A DNA stretch of 64,000 nt from JAIBJN01 sp963838795 (lineage in GTDB: Bacteria > Actinomycetota > Thermoleophilia > Gaiellales > Gaiellaceae). Positions 43,404 through 51,154 of this stretch are shown one piece after another. The notes under the pieces were generated by a model. It was not told where the DNA came from, ran no database searches, and saw nothing but the letters and a program-made list of their open reading frames with translations. A program made the position numbers and the translations under genes. Each line of letters begins with the position of its first letter. The first letter of the stretch is position 1. Location: positions 124,001 to 188,000 of the forward strand of contig CAWISL010000001.1 in the NCBI GenBank assembly GCA_963838795.1, written 5' to 3'.

Positions 43404-43997
43404 TCAGGCGTCGATGGGGACGTGGCCCCGCTGGGCGGCCACGCGGCCGAGCCAGGCGCGGATTGCCGGGTAGCCGCTCAGGTCGAAGCCGCCCTCGTCC
43501 GCGACGTGCGTGTAGGCGTAGAGTGCGATGTCGGCGATCGAGTAGCGCTCGCCGGCGAGGAACTCGTGGCCGGCGAGATGGCGCTCCATCGCGTCGAACG
43601 CGAGGTACCCGACGCGCTGGCGCTCCGCGAGCGTCTCCGGGTCGACCTCGATCCCCTTGGTGAGCCAGAAGCGGGCCACCGCGACGTACGGCTCGTGGCT
43701 GTACTGCTCGAAGAACATCCACTGGAGGACCCGGGCACGGTCGTACGGGTCGGTCGGTACGTACTCCGTGCCGTCCCCGAGATACCAGAGGATCGCGCCC
43801 GACTCGCCGAGTGGCCGCTCGTCGTCGAGCACGAGGGTGGGCACGCGAAGACCTGGGTTCAGGTCGCCCAGAACCTCCTTCCGGTTCGAACGGTCGACCA
43901 CGTCCAGCGGGTAGCGCTCGTACTCCAGCCCCAGGTGGGCGAGTAGGAGGCGCACCTTGTAGCAGTTGCCGGAGACATTCGAGTCGTAGAGCAGCAT
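43404..43997 (-). CDS. Glutathione S-transferase family protein
   Basis: 197 aa. The thioredoxin-fold N-terminus is LLYDSNVSGNCYKVRLLLAH, with the cis-Pro region L-R-V-P-T-L-V-L and E-S-G-A-I-L-W-Y-L (glutathione contact). The C-terminal helical domain ends YPAIRAWLGRVAAQRGHVPI. It may conjugate or reduce a substrate with glutathione or another thiol, though many actinobacteria lack glutathione. It is translationally coupled to mgsC (TGATG) after GAAGGAGGG, so it is part of the methylamine operon, where its purpose is not obvious. Confidence 0.88.
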   Translation of the reverse strand: MLLYDSNVSGNCYKVRLLLAHLGLEYERYPLDVVDRSNRKEVLGDLNPGLRVPTLVLDDERPLGESGAILWYLGDGTEYVPTDPYDRARVLQWMFFEQYSHEPYVAVARFWLTKGIEVDPETLAERQRVGYLAFDAMERHLAGHEFLAGERYSIADIALYAYTHVADEGGFDLSGYPAIRAWLGRVAAQRGHVPIDA

Positions 43998-45313
43998 CAG
44001 CCCTCCTTCAGGCCCGGGATCCAGCTCGTCCCCGCCAGAGGAACGCGCGCCATGGCGGCCGCCTCCACGGTCAGCGCGACGAGGTCTTCCGGCTCGAGGT
44101 TGTGGACGTGGGACTTCCCGCACGCGCGCGAGAGCGTCTGCGCCTCGAGGGTCAGCACCCGCAGGTAGTTGGCGATCTTGCGACCGCCGAGCTCGGGATC
44201 GAAGCGCGCGGCCAGCTCGTCCTCCTGGGTGGAGATCCCCACGGGGTCGCGGCCGGCCTGCCAGTCGTCGTAGTAGCCGGACGCGCTCCCGATCTCGCGA
44301 TAGGCAGCGTCGTGCTCCGGCGCGTTGTCGCCCATCGCCACGAGCGCCGCCGTCCCGATCGAGACCGCGTCGGCGCCCAGGGCCAGAGCCTTGGCGACGT
44401 CGGCGCCGGTGCGGATGCCGCCGGAGACGATCAGCTGGACCTGTCGGTGCATGCCCAGCTCTTGGAGCGCGTCGACGGCCAGGCGCACGGCGGGCAGCGT
44501 CGGGATGCCGACGTGCTCGATGAAGACATCCTGCGTGGCCGCCGTTCCGCCCTGCATTCCGTCCACGACGATCACGTCGGCGCCGGCCTTGACCGCGAGC
44601 TGGACGTCGTAGTACGTCCGCGTGGCCCCGACCTTCACGAAGATCGGCTTCTCCCAGTCGGTGATCTCGCGCAGCTCGCCGATCTTGATCTCGAGGTCGT
44701 CTGGGCCCGTCCAGTCGGGATGGCGGGAGGCGCTGCGCTGGTCGATCCCTTGCGGGAGATCGCGCATCTCGGCGACGCGGTCGGAGATCTTGTGGCCGAG
44801 GAGCATTCCTCCGCCGCCCGGCTTCGCGCCCTGGCCGACGACGACCTCGATCGCGTCCGCGCGCCGCAGGTCGTCGGGGTTCATCCCGTAGCGCGAGGGG
44901 AGGAGCTGGTAGACGAGGATGGCCGAGTGCTCACGCTCCTCCGCGGTCATGCCGCCGTCGCCGGTCGTCGTCGACGTCCCCACCTCGGTCGCTCCGCGCC
45001 CGAGCGCCTCCTTCGCCGGCGCCGAGAGCGCTCCGAAGCTCATGCCGGCGATCGTGATCGGGATCCGCAGCTCGAGCGGCCGTCGCGCGAAGCGCGTCCC
45101 CAGGGTCACGTTCGTGTCGCAGCGCTCCCGGTAGCCCTCGAGGGGGTAGCGCGAGATGCTCGCACCGAGGAGGAGCAGGTCGTCGAAGTGGGGGACACGG
45201 CGCTTGGCGCCGAAGCCCCGGATGTCGTAGATACCCTCCCGCGCCGCGCGCTGGATCTCGGCGATCACGGGCTTGTCGAAGAGGTACGACTCCCTGAGGT
45301 TCCACGGGCGCAC
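43997..45313 (-). CDS. mgsC: N-methylglutamate synthase subunit C (glutamate-synthase FMN domain)
   Basis: 438 aa. It corresponds to the FMN/[3Fe-4S] synthase domain of glutamate synthase large subunit: ITIAGMSFGALSAPAKEALG, GEGG-like T-G-D-G-G-M, VVGQGAKPGGGGMLLGHKIS, VDGMQGGTAATQDVFIEH and the end S-G-G-I-R-T-G-A-D-V-A-K-A. With MgsA and MgsB it turns gamma-glutamylmethylamide plus glutamate into N-methylglutamate. GTG start sharing a base with the mgsB stop. GlxD-type proteins are close relatives, but gmaS next door supports the assignment. Confidence 0.85.
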   Translation of the reverse strand: MRPWNLRESYLFDKPVIAEIQRAAREGIYDIRGFGAKRRVPHFDDLLLLGASISRYPLEGYRERCDTNVTLGTRFARRPLELRIPITIAGMSFGALSAPAKEALGRGATEVGTSTTTGDGGMTAEEREHSAILVYQLLPSRYGMNPDDLRRADAIEVVVGQGAKPGGGGMLLGHKISDRVAEMRDLPQGIDQRSASRHPDWTGPDDLEIKIGELREITDWEKPIFVKVGATRTYYDVQLAVKAGADVIVVDGMQGGTAATQDVFIEHVGIPTLPAVRLAVDALQELGMHRQVQLIVSGGIRTGADVAKALALGADAVSIGTAALVAMGDNAPEHDAAYREIGSASGYYDDWQAGRDPVGISTQEDELAARFDPELGGRKIANYLRVLTLEAQTLSRACGKSHVHNLEPEDLVALTVEAAAMARVPLAGTSWIPGLKEG

Positions 45314-46026
45314 TAGTACGCGCTCGCGTTGTCGACCTTGAAGGTGTAGAGCTGCCGTGCGGAGCCGTAGCGGCGGAAGCCGGCGGGGTCGACGTCGTCG
45401 AGGCCCGCCTGCGCGAGCAGGCCGGCGAGCTCGGCGCGGTGCTCCTCACGAAGCTCCTTCTCGATGCAGTCCGCGCCGAGCCGCGACACGGCCCCGCGGA
45501 CGTAGAGCCGGGCTTCGTAGATCGAGTCGCCGAGCGCTTCGCCGGCATCGCCGCACACGACGAGGCGGCCCGACTGCGCCATGAACCCGCTCAGGTGGCC
45601 GACGGAGCCGCGGACGACGATGTCGATGCCCTTCATCGAGATGCCGCAGCGGGCGGCGGCGTCGCCGTGGACGACGAGCAGGCCGCCGTGCCCTGTAGCG
45701 CCCGCCGACTGGCTGGCGTTGCCCTCGATCACGACCGTGCCGGACATCATGTTCTCGGCCAGGCCGGTGCTGGCGTTCCCGTGCACGCGCACCGTCGCGC
45801 GCTTGTTCATGCCTGCGCAGTAGTAGCCGACGTGCCCGTCGATCTCGACCTCGACGTCCGCGTCGAGGCCGCAGGCGACCGCGTGCGCGCCGTTCGGGTT
45901 GAGCACGCGCCAGTGTCTCGGTCCGGGCGCGGAGGTCAGGTCGTGGAGGCGCTGGTTGAGATCGCGGAGCGGCGTCTCGGCGAGGTCGACGACCTCGACG
46001 GCGGCTTCGACCTCCGCCGCCTCCAT
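45313..46026 (-). CDS. mgsB: N-methylglutamate synthase subunit B (GXGXG domain)
   Basis: 237 aa right-handed beta-helix of the glutamate synthase C-terminal type, with the repeated G-x-x-G-x-G pattern: HVGYYCAGMNKRATVRVHGN, then VIEGNASQSAGATGHGGLLV and GDAGEALGDSIYEARLYVRG. It is the structural link between amidotransferase and synthase sites. A 19-bp hairpin fills the whole gap between mgsA and this ATG. Confidence 0.85.
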   Translation of the reverse strand: MEAAEVEAAVEVVDLAETPLRDLNQRLHDLTSAPGPRHWRVLNPNGAHAVACGLDADVEVEIDGHVGYYCAGMNKRATVRVHGNASTGLAENMMSGTVVIEGNASQSAGATGHGGLLVVHGDAAARCGISMKGIDIVVRGSVGHLSGFMAQSGRLVVCGDAGEALGDSIYEARLYVRGAVSRLGADCIEKELREEHRAELAGLLAQAGLDDVDPAGFRRYGSARQLYTFKVDNASAY

Positions 46027-46027
46027 C

Positions 46028-46082
46028 AGAGCCCCGTCCGGGGTGATCGCCCGGCATGGCCGTTCGTCCCGGGCGGGGCTCT
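46028..46082 (-). promoter_or_regulatory. Intergenic hairpin between mgsA and mgsB
   Basis: Arms 46028-46046 and 46064-46082 pair over 19 bp with three G-U pairs; an inner CGGC-ATG-GCCG mini-helix caps the loop. The stem starts at the first base of the mgsA stop codon and ends one base before the mgsB ATG, so it occupies the full intercistronic space. It could control mgsB translation or protect mRNA ends. Confidence 0.6.
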
Positions 46083-46987
46083 CATACGCGTGCCCGCTCC
46101 CAGGCGTAGACGACGCCGGGCACCGGTTCCCAGGAGCGCGCCTCGGCGGCGCCGGGGAGCTGAGCGATCGAGCGCCATTCGGAGGCCATCGCCACCCACT
46201 CGTCCGTCTCGGCCAGCACGGCAGGCTTGCAGGCGATCGGGTCGCGCAGCACGGCGAAGCCGTCCTCCGTGCCGACGAGGAAGGTGTAGAAGCCGTCCAG
46301 GTCCTCGAGGCAGCCCTCGAGCGCCTCGCCGAGCGAGGCGCCCTCGCGCAGGCGCCACGCGAGGTAGCCGGCGGCCACCTCGGTGTCGTTCTCCGTCTGG
46401 AACTCGATGCCCTCGCGGCGCAGGTTCTCCCGCAGGCGGTTGTGGTTCGAGAGCGAGCCGTTGTGGACGAGGCAGAGGTCGTGGCCGGTCGAGAACGGGT
46501 GCGACCCCTCGGTCGTGACGCGGCTCTCCGTTGCCATGCGCGTATGCCCGAGCGCGTGGGTGCCTCGGAAGTCCCCGAGGGCGAATGCGCGCACGAAGGC
46601 TTCCGGCCGGCCGACCTCCTTGTAGATCTCGATCGTGCGCCCCGCGCTCATTACGCGCAGCTCCGGGTGGGCGCTTCGGATCCACGCTTCGGCTTCGGGT
46701 GCATCGGTCTCGACGACGAGGACGGCGTGGCTCGCCCGCACGTCGGGAGTCGGCGCGCCGCCGAAGGCGTGTCCCAGCTCAGCGGCGAGCGCGTCCCAGT
46801 CCCGGAGCGGATCCGAGGAGAAGAGCGTCAGCTTGCTCGACCCGCTCGGCGCCGGATCGCGGTAGACGGCGACCCCCGCGCTGTCCGGGCCGCGGTCGCT
46901 CATCTGCTCGAGCATCGCGGCCAGGTTCGAGCCGAGGGCCTGCTCGATCTCAGCCGACTTGGAGAAGAGTCCGACGATGCCGCACAT
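46082..46987 (-). CDS. mgsA: N-methylglutamate synthase subunit A (class II amidotransferase domain)
   Basis: 301 aa. After removal of Met the N-terminal Cys of M-C-G-I-V-G-L-F is the Ntn nucleophile. SDRGPDSAGVAVY, GHTRMATESRVT and L-V-H-N-G-S-L-S-N are the conserved glutamine-site loops. In this pathway it acts on gamma-glutamylmethylamide. There is no convincing ribosome site before the ATG. A hairpin at 47054-47074 separates it from gmaS. Confidence 0.86.
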   Translation of the reverse strand: MCGIVGLFSKSAEIEQALGSNLAAMLEQMSDRGPDSAGVAVYRDPAPSGSSKLTLFSSDPLRDWDALAAELGHAFGGAPTPDVRASHAVLVVETDAPEAEAWIRSAHPELRVMSAGRTIEIYKEVGRPEAFVRAFALGDFRGTHALGHTRMATESRVTTEGSHPFSTGHDLCLVHNGSLSNHNRLRENLRREGIEFQTENDTEVAAGYLAWRLREGASLGEALEGCLEDLDGFYTFLVGTEDGFAVLRDPIACKPAVLAETDEWVAMASEWRSIAQLPGAAEARSWEPVPGVVYAWERARV

Positions 46988-47053
46988 ATGTTCAGAATCT
47001 ACATGCGGATCGTTGGTGAAAAACCTGTCTTCTCCACGATTCTGCCCTCCTCG

Positions 47054-47074
47054 GTATGGAGCTTTCCTCCATAC
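47054..47074 (-). promoter_or_regulatory. Intergenic hairpin between gmaS and mgsA
   Basis: GTATGGAG-CTTTC-CTCCATAC: perfect 8-bp stem, 5-nt loop, starting 5 nt after the gmaS stop on the minus strand. No U-tract follows, so an mRNA-processing or attenuation role is as likely as termination. Confidence 0.45.
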
Positions 47075-47078
47075 GTTG

Positions 47079-48467
47079 CTAGAACCGCGTCAGGTACTCG
47101 GCCACCTCCCACGGGGCCACCTGCTCGTGGTAGCGGTTCCACTCCTCCCGCTTCACGCGGACGAAGTAGTCGACGTAGTCCTCGTCGCGCCCGCGGCCGA
47201 GAGCGGCGCGGAGCACCTCGTCGGTTTCGAGCTCCTGCGTCGCCTCGAGGAGGTTCGCGGGCAGCGTCTCGAGCCCGCGCGCCGTGAGCTCGCCGTACGG
47301 GATCGCGTAGAGGTTCTCCGAGTTCGGCTCGCCGGGGTCGACTTTGCCGGCGATCCCGTCGAGCCCCGCGGCGAGCACGGCCGTCGCGGCGAGGTACGGG
47401 TTGCACGAGCCGTCGATCGTGCGGTCCTCGACCCGGCCCGGGCCCGGGATCCGGAGCATCTGCGTGCGGTTGTTGTAGCCGTAGCTGATCCAGACCGGCG
47501 ACCAGGTGGCGCCGCTCGCCGTCGTCCCGACCTTGAGCCGCTTGTACGAGTTGACGGTCGGCGCGGTGACGGCGCTGTAGGCGCGGGCGTGCTTCGTCAG
47601 GCCGCCGATGAAGTGGTAGGCGGTCTCCGAGAGCCCGAGCCCGCGCGGGTCGTTCTCGTCCAGGAAGAGGTTCGTCTCGCCGTCCCAGAGGGACATGTGG
47701 AAGTGGCAGCCGTTGCCGGTCAGGTTCGAGAACGGCTTCGGCATGAAGGTCGCGAGGATGTTGCGCCCCTCGTCGCGTCCCTTGCGCTCGGCGAGCTGAT
47801 GCACCATGTAGCGGAAGAAGATGGCGCGGTCGCAGCTCGTGAGCGCGTCGGCGTAGGTGAAGTTCTGCTCGAACTGGCCGTTCGCGTCCTCGTGGTCGTT
47901 GGCGTAGTTGCCCCAGCCGAGCTCGTTCACATAGCGGGAGACCGTGGTCAGGAAGTCGTAGTGGCGCGAGAGCCCGTTGAGGTCGTAGCAGGGCTTCTCC
48001 AGCGTGTCGAGCGCGTCGGCCAGGCGGATGGAGCCGTCCTCCATGAGCTCGACGAGGAAGTACTCGAGCTCGAGGCCCATCTTGAACTCGAAGCCCTGGT
48101 CTCGCGCGGCCGCGAGCTGGCGGCGGAGGATCGTGCGCGGGTCGTAGGGCCACTCCTCGCCGTCCACCGTGATGTCGCAGGCGAAGCGCGCGACGGTCGG
48201 CTCCCAGGGCACCGGCGTGAAGGTGGCGAGGTCGGGGATCGCCGCGATGTCAGGGTCGCTCGGCACCTGGCCGATCTCTCCAGCCGCGAAGCCGGCGAAC
48301 CCGGCGCCGTCGGTGACGAGGTCGTCGAGGTTCTGGGCCGGCACGAGCTTGGCGCTCGGGCGGGCGTACATGTCGACGAACTGGGCGAAGTAGAAATCGA
48401 TGCCACGCTCTTCCGACTCCTTGCGGACGTCCTCGACGGTGGGCGCGGCGGCGCTCTCCCGGGCCAT
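47079..48467 (-). CDS. gmaS: Gamma-glutamylmethylamide synthetase (glutamine synthetase family)
   Basis: 462 aa, glutamine-synthetase fold. G-L-E-L-E-Y-F-L-V-E holds metal-site glutamates, NGCHFHMSLWD is the ATP-site block, and AVTAPTVNSYKRLKVGTTAS is typical of GlnT/GmaS-like members rather than GlnA. C-terminal D-G-S-C-N-P-Y-L-A-A-T-A-V. The enzyme joins methylamine to the gamma-carboxyl of glutamate with ATP. The operon with mgsABC supports GmaS over true glutamine synthetase. AAAGGAGGAG precedes the ATG. Confidence 0.85.
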   Translation of the reverse strand: MARESAAAPTVEDVRKESEERGIDFYFAQFVDMYARPSAKLVPAQNLDDLVTDGAGFAGFAAGEIGQVPSDPDIAAIPDLATFTPVPWEPTVARFACDITVDGEEWPYDPRTILRRQLAAARDQGFEFKMGLELEYFLVELMEDGSIRLADALDTLEKPCYDLNGLSRHYDFLTTVSRYVNELGWGNYANDHEDANGQFEQNFTYADALTSCDRAIFFRYMVHQLAERKGRDEGRNILATFMPKPFSNLTGNGCHFHMSLWDGETNLFLDENDPRGLGLSETAYHFIGGLTKHARAYSAVTAPTVNSYKRLKVGTTASGATWSPVWISYGYNNRTQMLRIPGPGRVEDRTIDGSCNPYLAATAVLAAGLDGIAGKVDPGEPNSENLYAIPYGELTARGLETLPANLLEATQELETDEVLRAALGRGRDEDYVDYFVRVKREEWNRYHEQVAPWEVAEYLTRF

Positions 48468-48533
48468 GCAACTCCTCCTTTGGGGACGCTTCGGACGATA
48501 ACTGGCGCCAGCGCGTCCGCCGATGGCGGCTAC

Positions 48534-50231
48534 CTACAACCGCTCGGGCCGCTGTGTGTGCATCTGCGCCGTTCCCAGCGCGTCCTGCAGGCGCACCATC
48601 TTCACGGCGATCTCGACCATGAGCCAGTCGTCCTTGCGGAGATCGAGGCCCGAGAGCTCGCCGATCCTGCGCAAGCGCTGGCGCAGGGTGTTCGGGTGGA
48701 CGTACAGCGCCTCTGCCGTCGCGCTGATCGACCCGCGACGGCGCAGGAACTCCTCCAACGTTCGCAGCAGGGCGGTCGAGCGCTGCCGGTCGTACTCGGC
48801 GATCCGCGCGACGGCGTCGCGGTGCGCGTCGCGTACGCCGTCGTCGAAGGGCATGCGGAGGAGGTACTTGTACGGCCCGAGCTCCTCGTACACCATGACG
48901 CCGGGAGCCCCCTGGAGGACGGTGGTGCCGAGGAGCGCGTGACGCGCCTCCTCGAAGCCGGCCGCGAAGCTCGCGGCCCCGCGGCAGACGTTCGAGAGCC
49001 CGATCGAGGCCGGGGCGTCCAAGCCCTCCTGCAGCTCGCGAACGCTCGCCACGAGGCGCTCCTCCCCGGCGGGGGGGAGTCGCAGGAGGGCCCGCGTCTC
49101 CTCGTCACGGCGATCGAAGAGCGAGCCCGGCGCGGCCGTCGCGAGCCCGCGCTCGAGCTCGTCGGAGGGTGGCGAGGCGGCAAGGACGACGTAGCGCTGC
49201 TCGAGGTCGCAGCCCAGCCGAGCCGCGCGGCCCTCGAGCCCGGGGAGCGACTCGCCGCGTGCGAGTTGCTCGAAGAAGTCCTTGATCAGGTTCTTCTCAG
49301 TCAACCTCTCGATCAGCTCGATCTTCTTGAGGGCGACGGCGGTCTGGTTGGCGACCGCGCGGGCCAGGTCCACCTCGGACGTGCCCACTGCGGCGAGCAG
49401 GCCGAGGAGCTCGTCGCTCGCGACGAGCGGCACGGCGACGGAAGCCGAGCGGCCGCTGCGCGCGAGCTCGGGACCGAGCTCGGAGAGGCCGATCTCGGTG
49501 CGCACCTCGGCGGCCTCGGGCGCTGACGTTCGCAGGTGCAGCACCTCGGAGGCGGGGTCGAGCAGGTAGAGATGGCACGCCTCGGCCCGCAGGAGCTTCC
49601 GCGCGCGCGAGGCGACGGCGGGAAGCACGGTGTCGAGCGTCTCCGCCCTCGCGAGGATCTCGCCGAGCTCGGTCAGGTGCTCGAGCTCGTCCACGCGCCG
49701 GCGCATCTCCTCGTAGAGGCGGGCGTTCTCGATCGCGCCGGCGACGAGCGACGCGCTCGAGACCAGCACTTCCACTTCGGCTTCGGTGAACTCGCGCGGC
49801 GCTTCGGTGTGGCTGGAGATGACCCCGATGACGTTTCCGTCCTTGCCCACGATCGGAACGGAGACGAGCGACTGGAAGCGCTCCTCCTCGAGCTCGGGGA
49901 CGTACTTCACGCGCGGGTCGTCGAGCAGCTCGTCGCGTATCCACGCGGGCTCCTTGCGCTCGGCCGCCCACCAGGCGAGCCCCTCGCCCTGCTCGAGCGC
50001 GATCTCGCCGACCAGCTCTGCGTAGGGATCCGAGGCGGCAGCCAGCACGAGCCGGTCGTCCTCGACCAGGTAGACGAAGCAGGCGTGCACCGAGCAGGCG
50101 TCGGTCAGGAGCCGGACGACGGCGCCGAGCACCTCCTCGAGGTCCAGGGACGAGCCGACCGTCGAGATGATCGAGTACAGGAAGCGGTTGCTCGCGTCCG
50201 TCTTTGTTGAGCACGAGCAGGAGCTTTTCAT
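48534..50231 (-). CDS. GAF-domain PucR/CdaR-type transcriptional regulator
   Basis: About 565 aa. Two GAF sensor domains (roughly residues 25-170 and 195-330: ACSVHACFVYLVEDDRLVLA and ARKLLRAEACHLYLLDPASE) lead to a PucR-type C-terminus with LLRTLEEFLRRRGSISATAE and ALYVHPNTLRQRLRRIGELS, the HTH_30 signature. It sits 66 nt upstream of gmaS in the same direction and may sense an amine or nitrogen signal. Start uncertain: ATG at 50231 is used, but the frame is open to 50297. Confidence 0.8.
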   Translation of the reverse strand: MKSSCSCSTKTDASNRFLYSIISTVGSSLDLEEVLGAVVRLLTDACSVHACFVYLVEDDRLVLAAASDPYAELVGEIALEQGEGLAWWAAERKEPAWIRDELLDDPRVKYVPELEEERFQSLVSVPIVGKDGNVIGVISSHTEAPREFTEAEVEVLVSSASLVAGAIENARLYEEMRRRVDELEHLTELGEILARAETLDTVLPAVASRARKLLRAEACHLYLLDPASEVLHLRTSAPEAAEVRTEIGLSELGPELARSGRSASVAVPLVASDELLGLLAAVGTSEVDLARAVANQTAVALKKIELIERLTEKNLIKDFFEQLARGESLPGLEGRAARLGCDLEQRYVVLAASPPSDELERGLATAAPGSLFDRRDEETRALLRLPPAGEERLVASVRELQEGLDAPASIGLSNVCRGAASFAAGFEEARHALLGTTVLQGAPGVMVYEELGPYKYLLRMPFDDGVRDAHRDAVARIAEYDRQRSTALLRTLEEFLRRRGSISATAEALYVHPNTLRQRLRRIGELSGLDLRKDDWLMVEIAVKMVRLQDALGTAQMHTQRPERL

Positions 50232-50272
50232 ACCCAGGACTTGGGTGCGCCCCTCAAAGGCCCCTCTTTGCC

Positions 50273-50289
50273 CGCTCGCGTTGCGAGCG
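50273..50289 (-). terminator. Hairpin before the PucR-type gene
   Basis: CGCTCGC-GTT-GCGAGCG, perfect 7-bp stem with a 3-nt loop. It lies downstream of the 30-aa gene and upstream of the PucR-type gene on the minus strand; possible terminator, no U-tract. Confidence 0.35.
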
Positions 50290-50421
50290 CGTGGCATGGC
50301 CGCTCGCGTTCCGCCCTAGCTCGGGGTTAGGTCGAGCGTCCGAGGCGTTGTACGGATGCCTCCGCGATGCCTAGCAGCCACCGGGACGCGCTACGCGGCC
50401 GACGTATCCCGAGGGACGGGA

Positions 50422-50514
50422 TCAGTACAGGAAAATCAACGGCAGGATGATCAAGACGAGGATCGCTACAGCAGCCCACATCAGGATCGTCCTTCTCCGC
50501 GACCAGTCTGTCAT
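50422..50514 (-). CDS. 30-residue membrane micropeptide
   Basis: ATG at 50514 shares one base with the stop of the 68-aa gene (TGATG). It begins M-T-D-W-S-R-R-R-T and then a single helix (about 20 residues of Ile, Leu, Val, Ala, Trp) ending in Tyr. Positive residues precede the helix, so the N-terminus would stay inside. No homologue recognised; the length is near the limit where chance cannot be excluded, but start coupling and the clean helix favour a real gene. Confidence 0.45.
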   Translation of the reverse strand: MTDWSRRRTILMWAAVAILVLIILPLIFLY

Positions 50515-50720
50515 CACGCAGCCGACTTCGGCTTGCGCCCGCGCCGGGCTACGGCCTTAGCGTTCGTCTTGGCGACGATTGCCTGCGCCTCGCCGTCTGT
50601 GAGGTCAGCTTGGTAGGAGCCGCGTCGAGCGTCCGAGTAGTTGATCCTGAGAACGGCTCCCTTGCCGTCTGGAACCATCTCGCCCGACTGGTCTGAAACG
50701 AGCACGGTCTTGCGCGCCAT
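50514..50720 (-). CDS. Small basic protein, possibly Lsr2-like nucleoid type
   Basis: 68 aa. MARKTVLVSDQSGEMVPDGK and then VLRINYSDARRGSYQADLTD resemble the beta-strand dimer region of Lsr2-like proteins, and the end, V-A-R-R-G-R-K-P-K-S-A-A, looks like a minor-groove R-G-R DNA-binding hook. CAGGAGGAGG precedes ATG. Function is a tentative guess from these features. Confidence 0.6.
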   Translation of the reverse strand: MARKTVLVSDQSGEMVPDGKGAVLRINYSDARRGSYQADLTDGEAQAIVAKTNAKAVARRGRKPKSAA

Positions 50721-51154
50721 ATTTCCTCCTCCTGGTTTGCGGGACGTCCGACGATAGCGCCTGCCGGGGAAACGAGCCCGTGACCTCCGGCTTGCAAAAG
50801 CGGTAGTCGCCCATACGAAACCGCTGCTAGCAGACCGTTTCTAAGCGGCCCGTTTGGGCCTCAGACCCTGCGCCGACCCTGCCAGCGGTGCAGCCAGCGA
50901 GGGCGGAGGGCTCGGTACAGGCGCGCCTCCCGAGCCCGTGCCCTCGCTGACGGTGGCGAACCCTGAGGCCTGCAGGGCATCTTGCCGGTTTGCTTGAGTT
51001 GATCGGCCCTCGTGCGACCCCACAAGATCGGTTACAAGAACCGGTTCTCACCGGCGTGGGTGCCAGGCGCGCCTATGGGCGCATGGTAAGCCGAATACCG
51101 CGCGCGGTCACGGGGAAGGCAGCGAGGGCTCCCGTGGAAGGCCCAGCATGCCGC
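50721..51154. other. Non-coding stretch with a tRNA-like relic
   Basis: 434 nt without a convincing gene. Minus-strand 50805-50760 resembles the 3' half of a tRNA-Ala(TGC): an anticodon loop reading T-T-T-G-C-A-A, a GCCGG half-stem, AGGTC variable region and a degenerate T arm (ACGGGCTCG). The 5' half is missing and the stems do not close. Several overlapping short frames (50827-51051, 50841-51023) have no coding character. GAACCGGTTC near 51040 is palindromic. Possible scar of an integrated element. Confidence 0.4.

Noticed and set aside
50721..51154. An intact tRNA gene or selC
   Set aside because: Acceptor and D arms cannot be formed, and no tRNA-Sec-like anticodon loop (C-T-T-C-A-A-A) was found here or in other gaps.
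51108..51154. Literal C-terminal end of the sulfatase frame at 51108
   Set aside because: That end lies in the shifted frame; correcting one base gives the family-like C-terminus ending at 51155.
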